Origin: Rossellomorea aquimaris
GTDB taxonomy: Bacteria; Bacillota; Bacilli; Bacillales; Bacillaceae_B
Assembly (NCBI RefSeq): GCF_003315075.1
Contig: NZ_QNRJ01000015.1
Location: 1 to 64,000, forward strand
Direction: 5' to 3'
DNA length: 64,000 bases
Part shown: piece by piece, positions 1-7,915 of the stretch
Layout: each line of letters begins with the position of its first letter
Position numbering within the stretch: the stretch's first letter is position 1
Position numbers and translations under genes: made by a program
Notes under the pieces: generated by a model
Told to the model about the DNA's origin: nothing
Databases searched by the model: none
Seen by the model: the letters and a program-made list of their open reading frames with translations, nothing else

Positions 1-150
1 AAGTACGGGCGTGCCGAGACCCCGGAAGCGAAGCTGAGGAGGCTCGGCCGAACGTCCGCGGAAAGCGGAGCAGTTCCCCTCACCATCCAGCACACACTAA
101 TGGACAGAGCCAAGACAGATATTATGTAAAGACAACAATCTTTGCGAAAA
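1..150 (+). repeat. GC-rich structured repeat, copy 1 (left end cut by window)
   Basis: Positions 1-88 match 1643-1730 almost base for base, and a weaker match runs on to about 150/1795. The right arm reads GCAGTTCCC near 70-78, where copy 3 has GCGGTTCCC. The core contains a GCCGAG/CTCGGC pair and a small hairpin with a GAA loop. It lies just upstream of the nucleotidase gene. No protein is encoded. The 5' arm is outside the window. Confidence 0.85.
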
Positions 151-234
151 GAACCTTTTGTAAACATCGTTTATCTACTGGTCAGAAATGTGATAAACTT
201 GAAGGAGTTTTTATAAAGAGGAGCATGATAAAGA

Positions 235-804
235 ATGAAACGTTTTGGAATAGATATTGATGGGACAGTTACGTCACCTGAATCTTTACTGCCTCACATA
301 AATGATTATTTTAAGTTGAATTTAACCTTACAAGACATCACCCAATACGAGCTGACAGAAGTTCTGAATATTTCACCTCAAACTTTCGGGAAATGGTTTA
401 AGGAAGCAGAACCAACCATTTACAAAGAATCTCCACTAGCTCCCGGCGCAAAGAAAATATTGGATCAATGGAAAGAAATACATGAGCTTTATTTTATAAG
501 TGCAAGAAGATCCGATCTCATCCAATTAACGAAAGAATGGTTTAATTCACAAGATTTGATGTATCATCACATCGAATTAATTGGCTCACATGACAAAATT
601 TCAACAGCAAAAAAACACGGTGTCGATATTTTCTTTGAAGATAAACATGATAATGCTGTAGCGATTTCTGAAGAACTATCGATTCCCGTTCTGTTATTCA
701 ACACACCATACAATCAAAAACCGATCCCTGATGGAGTCATTCGCGTAAACGACTGGCAGGAAGCGAACTCCTGGGTTCAAGCCTGGCTTCAAAATGAATC
801 ATAG
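235..804 (+). CDS. yqfW: HAD-family nucleotidase-like protein (YqfW)
   Basis: A 189-residue protein of the 5'(3')-deoxyribonucleotidase-like HAD family, predicted to dephosphorylate small phosphorylated metabolites in the cytoplasm. HAD motif I is DIDGT with D7 and D9 (nucleophile and acid), motif II is S89 in ISARR, motif III is near K121, and motif IV is E135-D136 in FFEDK. AAAGAGGAG lies upstream of the ATG. In B. subtilis yqfW also sits next to zur, which supports the orthology. Here it is bracketed by copies of a structured repeat. The substrate is not known from sequence. Confidence 0.85.
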   Translation: MKRFGIDIDGTVTSPESLLPHINDYFKLNLTLQDITQYELTEVLNISPQTFGKWFKEAEPTIYKESPLAPGAKKILDQWKEIHELYFISARRSDLIQLTKEWFNSQDLMYHHIELIGSHDKISTAKKHGVDIFFEDKHDNAVAISEELSIPVLLFNTPYNQKPIPDGVIRVNDWQEANSWVQAWLQNES

Positions 805-805
805 G

Positions 806-835
806 AAAAAGCCTCTAATCGTAAGAGGCTTTTTC
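806..835. terminator. Bidirectional terminator between yqfW and the DUF1499 gene
   Basis: Perfect stem AAAAAGCCTCT/AGAGGCTTTTT with a short loop between two convergent genes. Both strands carry a T-run after the stem. Confidence 0.9.
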
Positions 836-837
836 CA

Positions 838-1197
838 TTATTTATTGAATAACTTTTTAAATTGCTCCACCCGTTTCCGATTCACTTTAAAATCATAATA
901 TCCGAGGCGTGAACCTGACTTGATATGTAGAAGGTTGGTGCTTTCATCAATATAGAGTTCCAGGTCATCTTTGAATTTCAACCACTTTGATGTGAAAACC
1001 GCATGTACATAATGTGACTTTTCTTCTTTGATTTCTACATGATCGAACTTGCTTAAGGTGTTGCGGATTCTCGTCTTCGCATCTTCTGTGCTGTCACTGA
1101 TGGGAAGTGGTGCTATTCGATGATATGATGTGAGATCAATTGTGCTTACACAGTTTTTTTTATTCGTTGGGCAGTGCGTAAAAGGGACTGTTTCCAT
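838..1197 (-). CDS. DUF1499 family protein
   Basis: About 119 residues when started at the ATG at 1197, which has GAGAGGAG 8-9 nt upstream. A longer reading from a GTG at 1257 has no comparable ribosome-binding site. The sequence resembles DUF1499: a PFTHCPTNKKNCVST segment near the N terminus, then alternating strands and a basic C terminus. No signal peptide or membrane segment is evident with this start. The biochemical function of the family is unknown. It converges on yqfW and lies between repeat copies. I do not recall it at this locus in B. subtilis, so it may be an insertion. Confidence 0.7.
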   Translation of the reverse strand: METVPFTHCPTNKKNCVSTIDLTSYHRIAPLPISDSTEDAKTRIRNTLSKFDHVEIKEEKSHYVHAVFTSKWLKFKDDLELYIDESTNLLHIKSGSRLGYYDFKVNRKRVEQFKKLFNK

Positions 1198-1335
1198 GGC
1201 TGTATCTCCTCTCCATTCCTTCTCTATAATTGCATTTTTTCCCTCTTTTACCTTCACTTAAACTCTGGACATTTCAATAAAAGAAAAAGACTTCCAAGAA
1301 AAACAAATTTATCATGAGTGGTAGTGTGAAAACAT

Positions 1336-1466
1336 GGACCGTTCCTTTCCGCTCCAGGCACTTGCTTTCCGCGGGGAGGAAGTCGAGCCTCCTCGACGTT
1401 CCGTCTGTGGGGTCTCGACCTTTCCTCTATTTCCCGCAGGAGTCAAGTGCCTTCCGCTACAATCCA
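1336..1466 (-). repeat. GC-rich structured repeat, copy 2 (inverted, diverged)
   Basis: Read on the minus strand this copy shares the block order of copies 1 and 3 (CTCCTGCGG, CGAGACCCC, GAGGAGGCTCG, CCGCGGAAAGC), but its pairing arms differ. Outer arms are AGGCACTTG/CAAGTGCCT (1356-1364 and 1444-1452), middle arms GTCGAG/CTCGAC (1382-1387 and 1414-1419), and the apical hairpin is GACG-GAA-CGTC on the minus strand. All arms stay complementary. The open frame at 1314-1610 across it is not a gene. Confidence 0.8.
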
Positions 1467-1610
1467 CTCTGTGCTAATACAAAAAATAATTATTTCAATT
1501 ATCAATCAAGCCTCAGGGTTCTAGAAAGGCGTAAAATTTCTTTAAAAAGGCTGTTTTCCAATTTAGTTAGTTTTTTGACACCTTTTAGCTCTGTCACGAA
1601 AACCTCTTAA

Positions 1611-1795
1611 AGATGGAAAGGGAACTGCGTAGACTCCTGCGGAAGTACGGGCGTGCCGAGACCCCGGAAGCGAAGCTGAGGAGGCTCGGCCGAACGTCCG
1701 CGGAAAGCGAAGCGGTTCCCCTCACCATCTAAGCACACACTTGTTGACAGAGCAACAAGCAGATCTTATGTAATAAAACAACAAACTTTTCCAAA
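1611..1795 (+). repeat. GC-rich structured repeat, copy 3 (complete)
   Basis: Begins with AGATGG (1611-1616) and its core ends with CCATCT (1725-1730). The outer stem is GGGAACTGC (1620-1628) with GCGGTTCCC (1712-1720). The second stem is CTGCGG with CCGCGG, the middle stem GCCGAG (1655-1660) with CTCGGC (1685-1690), and the apical hairpin AGC-GAA-GCT (1669-1677). Homology with copy 1 continues beyond the core to about 1795. Confidence 0.85.
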
Positions 1796-1807
1796 GGAGC
1801 CAAGAAA

Positions 1808-1832
1808 AAAGAGACCCTAAAAAGGATCTCTC
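1808..1832 (-). terminator. Terminator of the znuCB-zur operon
   Basis: On the minus strand an AGAGATCC/GGGTCTCT stem is followed by six T residues, directly at the end of zur. Confidence 0.8.
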
Positions 1833-2248
1833 TACTGACATTGAGGACATTTACCATATATTTCGAATTTATGGCCGGATATATCATACCCTGTATCCGT
1901 TAAATTTTCTTTTAATGTTTCCATGGGACATGTGTGAATTTCTTTCGTTTTTCCACAATCCATACAAATGAAGTGATGATGATGGTGATGACTTTCGCAT
2001 GTAAATCGAAAATGTCTTTCGCCTGAGAGTTCAGTCTCTTCCAAGATCTCAAGTTCAACAAACAAGCTCAAATTACGGTAAATTGTATCAAAACTGAGCC
2101 CAGGGTAATCAGCCTTCATGTTTTCTAATACATCCCTGGCCGTCAAATATTTATTCGAGCTGGAAAACAGTTCAAGTAATTGCTCCCGTTTTCCCGTATG
2201 CTTATATCCTTTTGATTTTAACAGGTCCATTGCTTCCGTTACATTCAT
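1832..2248 (-). CDS. zur: Fur-family zinc-uptake repressor Zur
   Basis: 138 residues, full length for Zur. The N-terminal winged helix spans about residues 1-80. The C-terminal dimerization half has a six-histidine run (residues 87-92) and two structural zinc pairs, C95-C98 and C134-C137. Zur with bound zinc represses zinc-uptake genes. It is the last gene of the znuC-znuB-zur operon (3 nt after znuB), whose promoter region carries a Zur-type operator, so it likely represses its own operon. The neighbouring zinc transporter and the operator match make Zur much more likely than Fur or PerR. Confidence 0.93.
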   Translation of the reverse strand: MNVTEAMDLLKSKGYKHTGKREQLLELFSSSNKYLTARDVLENMKADYPGLSFDTIYRNLSLFVELEILEETELSGERHFRFTCESHHHHHHFICMDCGKTKEIHTCPMETLKENLTDTGYDISGHKFEIYGKCPQCQ

Positions 2249-2251
2249 TTC

Positions 2252-3109
2252 CTACACCTCAACTTTAGAAGAATGACTCGACGTTCTTATTTTTTTCATC
2301 ACAATTGTAATGAGAAGGATTAAAATAGCCGTCATGACAATCGTACCACCTGGTGCAAGATTCAAATAGAACGCACTGATCAATCCAACAATAACAGAAA
2401 CTTCACCGAATAACAGTGAAAACCCAATCGTTTGCTTAAATCCATTGGCAATCCTGATACTTGCAGCTACCGGTAATGTCATAAGAGACGAAACCAGCAG
2501 GATCCCGACGATGCGCATGGAAGCGGCAATCACAAGAGCCACCATGACCATAAAGATAAAGTGAATTGCCTTAGCGGGGATACCTGACGCCTTTGCATGA
2601 TCTTCATCAAAGGATAAAAGAAACAATTCCTTATACAGCAAGATAATCACGCTGATGACAAGGACGCTGATTCCCCCAATCAGATACAAATCCCCTCTGC
2701 TGACTGCGCTGACACTTCCAAACAAATAACTAAATAAATCTGTATTAAAGCCGTCTGCCAGAGAAATGAAGATGACCCCTATCCCGATTCCGCCAGATAG
2801 GATGATCGGAATCGCAAGCTCCTGATAGTGCTTATATAACATACGCAAACGCTCAATGAACAAGGAACCCATGACAGAGAATACCATTCCCAAATAGAGT
2901 GGGTTCAACCCCGAAAAAGCAGGTATCGTTTTACTTACATACAGGCTCGCTGCAATACCTGACAGAGTGACGTGACTCAAGGCATCCGCAATTAAAGAGA
3001 GCCTCCTTACAACGATGAATGCTCCTAATAAGGGGGCGATGATTCCAATGAGTATCCCCGTCAGAAATGCATTTTGTAAAAATTCATATTGAAAAATAGC
3101 TTGAAGCAT
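2252..3109 (-). CDS. znuB: Zinc/manganese ABC transporter permease
   Basis: 285-residue integral membrane protein of the ABC-3 (ZnuB/MntB) permease family, with about eight hydrophobic segments and the family's typical GAFIVVRRLSLIADALSHVTLSG region near residues 29-51. It forms the membrane channel for divalent metal import with the ATPase encoded 18 nt upstream. Zinc is the most likely substrate because zur follows in the same operon and a Zur box lies upstream. No solute-binding protein gene (znuA) is present in the cluster, so that subunit must be encoded elsewhere. Confidence 0.9.
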   Translation of the reverse strand: MLQAIFQYEFLQNAFLTGILIGIIAPLLGAFIVVRRLSLIADALSHVTLSGIAASLYVSKTIPAFSGLNPLYLGMVFSVMGSLFIERLRMLYKHYQELAIPIILSGGIGIGVIFISLADGFNTDLFSYLFGSVSAVSRGDLYLIGGISVLVISVIILLYKELFLLSFDEDHAKASGIPAKAIHFIFMVMVALVIAASMRIVGILLVSSLMTLPVAASIRIANGFKQTIGFSLLFGEVSVIVGLISAFYLNLAPGGTIVMTAILILLITIVMKKIRTSSHSSKVEV

Positions 3110-3127
3110 TGTCTTCCCTCCAACCGA

Positions 3128-3904
3128 TCATGAATGATGATGTTCATGATCATGATTTAAGAAATGTACATCATGACCATAAAAAGAGGAAAGCTGATTT
3201 TCTTTTAGCTTTTCAAACTCTTCTGTTTTGCCATGGAAATGTAAATGTTTATTTAAACAAGCGACATGAGTCACTTTGTTCGAAATCGATCCTATGTCAT
3301 GAGTGACAAAAACGAGTGTAATCCCTAAATCTTTATTTAAGGATTCTAACATATCATAGAAGTTTTGGACGTTTTGACTGTCCACTCCCACTGTGGGTTC
3401 ATCAAGAATCAATACATCAGGCTGGCTGACGAGCGCCCGGGCAATGAACACCCTTTGCTGTTGTCCTCCTGATAACTCTCCAATATTACGTTTAGCGAAT
3501 TGACTCATCCCAACTGATTCTATGGCTCCATGAACATCTTGTTTATATTTTGATGAAATCCTCTTGAACAAACCTGCTTTTTTCGCTAATCCGCTCGCTA
3601 CCACCTCATAAACCGTGGCTGGAAAACCTGTATTGAAGCTATTGGCCTTCTGGGAAACAAACCCTATGCGATCCCATTGTTTGAATTTATGCTGGGGGAT
3701 CCCAAATAGCTCAATATTCCCTTGTTTCACTCGTAAAAGGCCCAAAACAAGCTTAAGTAAGGTCGATTTTCCTGAACCGTTAGGTCCGACGATCCCAAGG
3801 AAGGCCCCCCTGGGGATGCTTAGGTTAATATCCTCGAGCACTCTTTCCCGCTCATACCTGAAATTCACATCTTCTATTTTAATAATAGGATTTATCGTAT
3901 CCAT
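3128..3904 (-). CDS. znuC: Zinc ABC transporter ATP-binding protein
   Basis: About 258 residues. It has Walker A (GPNGSGKST), signature LSGGQQQR, Walker B (VLILDEP) and a switch histidine (THD). The C terminus is histidine-rich, ending in HDHEHHHS, a common zinc-binding tail in this subfamily. The ATG at 3904 is preferred because AAGAGAG at 3914-3920 then lies 9 nt upstream. The in-frame ATG at 3913 would abut that sequence. First gene of znuC-znuB-zur. A SigA promoter and a Zur operator precede it. Confidence 0.92.
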   Translation of the reverse strand: MDTINPIIKIEDVNFRYERERVLEDINLSIPRGAFLGIVGPNGSGKSTLLKLVLGLLRVKQGNIELFGIPQHKFKQWDRIGFVSQKANSFNTGFPATVYEVVASGLAKKAGLFKRISSKYKQDVHGAIESVGMSQFAKRNIGELSGGQQQRVFIARALVSQPDVLILDEPTVGVDSQNVQNFYDMLESLNKDLGITLVFVTHDIGSISNKVTHVACLNKHLHFHGKTEEFEKLKENQLSSFYGHDVHFLNHDHEHHHS

Positions 3905-3919
3905 TTTAATCATCTCTCT

Positions 3920-3940
3920 TTATAAGAATCATTACGATTT
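3920..3940 (-). promoter_or_regulatory. Zur operator
   Basis: The plus strand reads ATTACGATTT at 3931-3940. This is a perfect half of the B. subtilis Zur box, a palindrome with half-site AAATCGTAAT; the other half matches at 5 of 10 positions. It lies in the leader between the promoter and the znuC ribosome-binding site. Confidence 0.75.
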
Positions 3941-3955
3941 AAAAGTACATAGGGT

Positions 3956-3984
3956 AGTATACATGATGGGTGCACAATTGTAAA
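3956..3984 (-). promoter_or_regulatory. SigA promoter of znuC-znuB-zur
   Basis: The minus strand reads TTTACA, a 17-nt spacer, then TATACT. The transcript would start near 3949, upstream of the Zur operator. Confidence 0.7.
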
Positions 3985-4004
3985 TATTCATACCCCGATA
4001 CCAT

Positions 4005-4041
4005 AATAAAAGGACTGCTCGATTTGAGTGAGCAGTCCTTT
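4005..4041 (-). terminator. Terminator after yqfU
   Basis: 12-bp stem AAAGGACTGCTC/GAGCAGTCCTTT between the end of yqfU and the znu promoter. The minus strand continues with a T-rich tract. Confidence 0.85.
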
Positions 4042-4054
4042 ACTCCATGCTGCA

Positions 4055-4936
4055 TTAATGAATGGCAGACTTAAATCGTGCACCCTTTGTTTCCTGTGTA
4101 CTCATAATCGTAATGAATGCATTGGGGTCTACATCAGAAACAATGGATTTCAATTTTGTTACTTCAAGTCTCGTGACCACGACATAAATGACCTCTTTAT
4201 CATTATCTGTGTAACCTCCACGCCCCTTTAACATGGTTGTTCCCCTGCCAAGTCTTTTAAGTATAGCGTCGGATACATCCAGGTAATGGTCAGAAACAAT
4301 GATAACCGCCTTCGTTTCATCCATTCCCTGAATGACCGTATCAATCGTTTTAAAGGCTATATAGTAGGTCATAACGGAATACATCGCTTCTTCAAGCCCG
4401 AAGACAAATGCTGCCCAGGCGAAAATGAAAATATTGATGAACATAACAAACTCCCCGACTGAAAACGGAAGCTTCTTCGTTAAAAGGATACCAAGGATTT
4501 CAGTTCCATCCAAAGATCCACCATGACGTATCACAAGGCCGACCCCAACCCCAAGGGTCAATCCTCCAAAAACAGTGGCTAACACTTTCTCTGTTACAAA
4601 CGGTTCAATATGGTGTAAAAGGCTTTCAATACCTGCCAGCGCTATAATGGCAAACAGAGAAGAAACGACAAAGGTCTTCCCGATATGTTTATACCCGTAA
4701 TACATGAAAGGGAGGTTTAAAAAAACCAGCAGGGTTGCAAAGTTTACAAATGGAATGGTGTCTGAAACTAAATAATCCAAAATCAGCGAAACACCAATAA
4801 TTCCACCATCGATGATATTATTTGGAACAAGGAACAACTCAATGGATATAGCAGCTAAGGCTGCTCCAATCGTAATAAAGATCAATCGGTAAATAAAATG
4901 AAGGGGACTTTCTTTTTTATGTACTCTTTGAGTCAT
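4055..4936 (-). CDS. yqfU: YitT-family membrane protein (YqfU)
   Basis: 293 residues from the ATG at 4936, which has AAGGAATTGACG just upstream. A GTG at 4957 would add seven residues but overlaps that ribosome-binding region. Five or six hydrophobic segments occupy about residues 15-190 (the YitT/DUF161 part), followed by a soluble C-terminal DUF2179 domain of about 80 residues containing a MLKGRGGYT segment. Function of the family is unknown. Orthologue position next to zur and nfo matches B. subtilis yqfU. It is a single-gene unit ending in a strong terminator. Confidence 0.88.
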   Translation of the reverse strand: MTQRVHKKESPLHFIYRLIFITIGAALAAISIELFLVPNNIIDGGIIGVSLILDYLVSDTIPFVNFATLLVFLNLPFMYYGYKHIGKTFVVSSLFAIIALAGIESLLHHIEPFVTEKVLATVFGGLTLGVGVGLVIRHGGSLDGTEILGILLTKKLPFSVGEFVMFINIFIFAWAAFVFGLEEAMYSVMTYYIAFKTIDTVIQGMDETKAVIIVSDHYLDVSDAILKRLGRGTTMLKGRGGYTDNDKEVIYVVVTRLEVTKLKSIVSDVDPNAFITIMSTQETKGARFKSAIH

Positions 4937-5026
4937 CGTCAATTCCTTTCCTTTCACTTTATTTTCTTATAAAAATGTCACTTTCTGATCAGGAGTTACA
5001 TATGTATCTGTTGAGGAGTGATAAAC

Positions 5027-5281
5027 ATGAAGCTATTACAAAACGTGATTAATCACAAAATCAACAATATCACAAATGATGAATTATTAAAGTACGCGAA
5101 TCAATATAACATTTCATTGACGTCCCAGCAGGCAACAAGCATCGTCGCTAGTGTTAAAGGAAAGAACATCAATATTTTTGATGACAAGAAGCGCAGTAAA
5201 TTGGTGAAGGACTTAGCCAGGATCATAGGACCTGCCAAGGCGAAGGAAATCAACCAACTCTTTTTGCAGCTCATCAGATAG
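5027..5281 (+). CDS. yqfT: DUF2624 family protein (YqfT)
   Basis: 84 residues from the ATG at 5027, with GAGGAG at 5013-5018. A GTG at 5018 overlaps this ribosome-binding site and is less likely. A small soluble helical protein, MKLLQNVINHKINN at the start, with a basic stretch DDKKRSKLVKDLARI in the middle. It matches the DUF2624/YqfT family, restricted to Bacillaceae and of unknown function. It lies alone on the plus strand between yqfU and nfo, divergent from the former and convergent with the latter. Confidence 0.85.
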   Translation: MKLLQNVINHKINNITNDELLKYANQYNISLTSQQATSIVASVKGKNINIFDDKKRSKLVKDLARIIGPAKAKEINQLFLQLIR

Positions 5282-5287
5282 TAAAAG

Positions 5288-5339
5288 AAGAGGAGGCGTC
5301 CCTATTGATGAGAGATGACCTCCTCTATTGCCTTTTTTT
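5288..5339 (+). terminator. Terminator after yqfT
   Basis: AGAGGAGG (5289-5296) pairs with CCTCCTCT (5319-5326), followed by a T-run at about 5333-5339 that overlaps the end of convergent nfo. Confidence 0.65.
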
Positions 5340-6231
5340 ATTGATTCAGTATTTTCGTTAATACACCTTCATCGAATGTTTGATTCTGAAGCATGTCAAT
5401 TTCGAACTTGTAAGGAGGTTTTTTATTTTTCTTATCTTCCCCTACATATGGTGTTTCCAGAATCTTAGGGACCTCTTGCAGCTGTGGATGATGCACAATA
5501 TAATTCAGTGCTTTGAATCCGATATGTCCGAATCCTATATTTTCATGGCGATCTTTACTTGCTCCACGTACATTCTTACTATCGTTAATGTGAAGAACCT
5601 TTAAGCGGTCAATCCCGACGATCTTATCGAATTCTTCCAGGACTCCATCGAAATCTTCAACAATATCATATCCTGCATCATGGGTGTGACAAGTATCGAA
5701 GCAAACAGAAAGACGGTCATTCAGTTCTACTCCATTGATGATTTGTGCTAATTCCTCAAAAGATCTTCCACATTCTGAACCCTTCCCTGCCATTGTTTCC
5801 AATGCAATTTGCACTTTATGGTCTTTGGTCAGTACTTCATTCAGACCTTCAATGATCTTTTCAATCCCCTTATCTGCTCCTGCACCCACATGAGCACCCG
5901 GGTGAAGCACAATCTGCCCCGCTCCCAGAGCTTCTGTGCGCTCGATTTCAGAACGGAGGAAATTGACACCTAATTCAAATGTAGCAGGGTTCGTCGTATT
6001 TCCGATGTTAATGATATAGGGAGCATGAACAACAATATCCTCTATCCCATTTTCTTTCATGTGAGCGATACCCGCTTCAATATTTAAGTCTTCGATCTTT
6101 TTTCTTCTCGTATTTTGAGGTGCACCTGTATAAATCATAAATGTATTAGCTCCATAGGAAACGGCTTCCTCACTGGAAGCTAATAGCATTTTTTTACCAC
6201 TCATTGAAACATGGGATCCAATCTTAACCAT
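5338..6231 (-). CDS. nfo: Endonuclease IV (apurinic/apyrimidinic)
   Basis: 297 residues from the ATG at 6231, preceded by TTAGGAGTTGAGAAGA. A TTG at 6240 gives an MRR extension but sits on the ribosome-binding site. TIM-barrel AP endonuclease needing zinc: metal-ligand motifs [28 protein letters not shown] and HINDSKN are all intact. It cleaves DNA 5' to abasic sites in base excision repair; in B. subtilis it is SigG-dependent and protects germinating spores. Downstream of cshB on the same strand, 69 nt apart. Confidence 0.95.
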   Translation of the reverse strand: MVKIGSHVSMSGKKMLLASSEEAVSYGANTFMIYTGAPQNTRRKKIEDLNIEAGIAHMKENGIEDIVVHAPYIINIGNTTNPATFELGVNFLRSEIERTEALGAGQIVLHPGAHVGAGADKGIEKIIEGLNEVLTKDHKVQIALETMAGKGSECGRSFEELAQIINGVELNDRLSVCFDTCHTHDAGYDIVEDFDGVLEEFDKIVGIDRLKVLHINDSKNVRGASKDRHENIGFGHIGFKALNYIVHHPQLQEVPKILETPYVGEDKKNKKPPYKFEIDMLQNQTFDEGVLTKILNQ

Positions 6232-6300
6232 TCTTCTCAACTCCTAAGAAAATCTCTCTATATTGTATCGAATGTGTACAAATGAATCACGTTAAAACAC

Positions 6301-7608
6301 TTATTTATTTCTGTTTTTCATTCTTCTCTCACGTTTCTTAATTTGGTCCATTTTGTATTGCATTTTCTTTTTATAGCCCGGCTTAACGGTTTTCGGTTTC
6401 CGAACCATAGATTTCGCTTTTTCATCAATCTCATTAACATTCGATTTTTGACGGTTCTTACGTTTGTTCAGGGGTGGTAACTCAGACCATTCCCCTTTCT
6501 TAATGTCGTGATGAGCAAAGCTGATTCCGAGCTTCTCCAGACGATTCAATGCATCTTCATCCGAAGGTGTATATATGGTATAGGCAATTCCGCTATTACC
6601 GGCACGCGCTGTACGGCCGGAACGGTGAACATAGAAATCCAGGTCTTGTGGCAATTCGAAGTTAATGATATGACTTACACCTTCAATATCAATCCCTCTT
6701 GCTGCTAAATCAGTCGCTACGATGTACTGATAATCCAGGTTTCTCGTTTGCTTCATCATTTTCTTACGCTCACGCGGGGAAAGGTCTCCGTGAATACGTC
6801 CAACCTTTAATCCTTTAGCGATCAAAGCATCTGCCACTTCATCTGCTTTTTGTTTTGTATTGGTGAAAACGATGCCTAAATATGGATTAATATCCACTAA
6901 AATATTGTACAATAAGTTAATTTTATCACGGCTCTTAAGAGGGACGATCACATGTTGGATATTCTTAGCCGATAGTTGCTCGGGCTCGACATGTGCATAT
7001 TGTGGATTTTCCATATACTTTTTCAAGAATGGCTTCAGTTTCTCTGGAATCGTCGCAGAGAATACAAGCATTTGTAATTTTTCAGGCATCTTAGCGGCAA
7101 TTTGATCCACGTCTTCAATGAATCCCATATCAAGCATCAGATCCGCTTCATCAATCACCAGTAGACTGGCAGTATGAACAAATAAGGCTTGATCTTTCAC
7201 TAAATCATTGATCCGGCCAGGAGTACCAACCACAATATGAGGCTGGTGTTTTAATTTCTCAATCGTTCTCTGCTTGTCCGTTCCACCAATGTAGCAACGG
7301 GAAACAATGTTGCTATCTTTCGTGATCTTTAGTACTTCTTGATAAATCTGTTGTGCCAGTTCACGGGTTGGAGCAGTAATGACTGCTTGAACCTGTTCAG
7401 AATCTGCATTCACCTTCTCAATGATCGGTAATAGATATGAATGTGTTTTTCCCGTTCCTGTCTGGGATTGACCTATCGCACTTTGCCCTTTTAAAATCAG
7501 AGGGATCATTTTCTTTTGAATTTCTGTTGGTTCGTAGAAACCCAGTTGTTCTACAGCTTCATTAATGAAAGACTGTAATCCGAATTTTAGAAATAAATTC
7601 TTTTTCAT
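6301..7608 (-). CDS. cshB: DEAD-box RNA helicase CshB
   Basis: 435 residues from the ATG at 7608, with AAAAGGAGATG upstream. The longer reading from a TTG at 7629 overlaps that site. It has the Q motif (F17-Q37 region), Walker A (SQTGTGKT), DEAD box, SAT and HRSGRTARAG motifs, then a basic C-terminal tail of about 70 residues rich in K and R. Length and locus match B. subtilis CshB, a helicase that unwinds RNA during cold shock. nfo lies downstream on the same strand. Confidence 0.93.
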   Translation of the reverse strand: MKKNLFLKFGLQSFINEAVEQLGFYEPTEIQKKMIPLILKGQSAIGQSQTGTGKTHSYLLPIIEKVNADSEQVQAVITAPTRELAQQIYQEVLKITKDSNIVSRCYIGGTDKQRTIEKLKHQPHIVVGTPGRINDLVKDQALFVHTASLLVIDEADLMLDMGFIEDVDQIAAKMPEKLQMLVFSATIPEKLKPFLKKYMENPQYAHVEPEQLSAKNIQHVIVPLKSRDKINLLYNILVDINPYLGIVFTNTKQKADEVADALIAKGLKVGRIHGDLSPRERKKMMKQTRNLDYQYIVATDLAARGIDIEGVSHIINFELPQDLDFYVHRSGRTARAGNSGIAYTIYTPSDEDALNRLEKLGISFAHHDIKKGEWSELPPLNKRKNRQKSNVNEIDEKAKSMVRKPKTVKPGYKKKMQYKMDQIKKRERRMKNRNK

Positions 7609-7846
7609 TCTTACATCTCCTTTTATCAAAATATCCTTTTATTTACGCTGTCATCGGGATGGATGACTTCTCGTACACATCATCACCATAGATATATATA
7701 AAATTTACGGGTCACTTTATCATCGCGAGTGATTTTATCTTAACGTTAGCAAGCGTCATATTTAAAGAACATCTAACCATTATAATATTTTTTTGGCAAA
7801 ACATCTAGTTCATACTTTATTTAATTTGAGATGATACTGTATGAAT
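7609..7846. other. Divergent intergenic region between cshB and yqfQ
   Basis: About 240 nt without a credible gene. It is AT-rich and must carry the cshB promoter and leader. Several TATAAT-like hexamers on the minus strand lack well-spaced -35 boxes, so I do not assign one. An imperfect TCACT/AGTGA inverted repeat lies near 7730-7755. Confidence 0.5.
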
Positions 7847-7874
7847 ACCCTTTTTCCACCTATTGCATACTCTA
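7847..7874 (+). promoter_or_regulatory. SigK-type promoter of yqfQ
   Basis: ACC at 7847-7849, a 16-nt spacer, then CATACTCTA at 7866-7874. This fits the SigK pattern AC-N16-CATAnnnTA, about 35 nt upstream of the yqfQ ribosome-binding site. It agrees with a late mother-cell role. Confidence 0.6.
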
Positions 7875-7915
7875 TACTGACGAGGAATTTATTCGAATGA
7901 AAGGAGGCTGTCATT

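Noticed and set aside
169-198. GTTTATC/GATAAAC inverted repeat upstream of yqfW
   Set aside because: Short AT-rich arms with a 16-nt spacer; likely chance or part of the promoter, with no supporting match to a known operator.
1314-1610. 98-residue open frame on the plus strand
   Set aside because: It runs through the inverted structured repeat and AT-rich flank, has no ribosome-binding site and no recognisable protein pattern.
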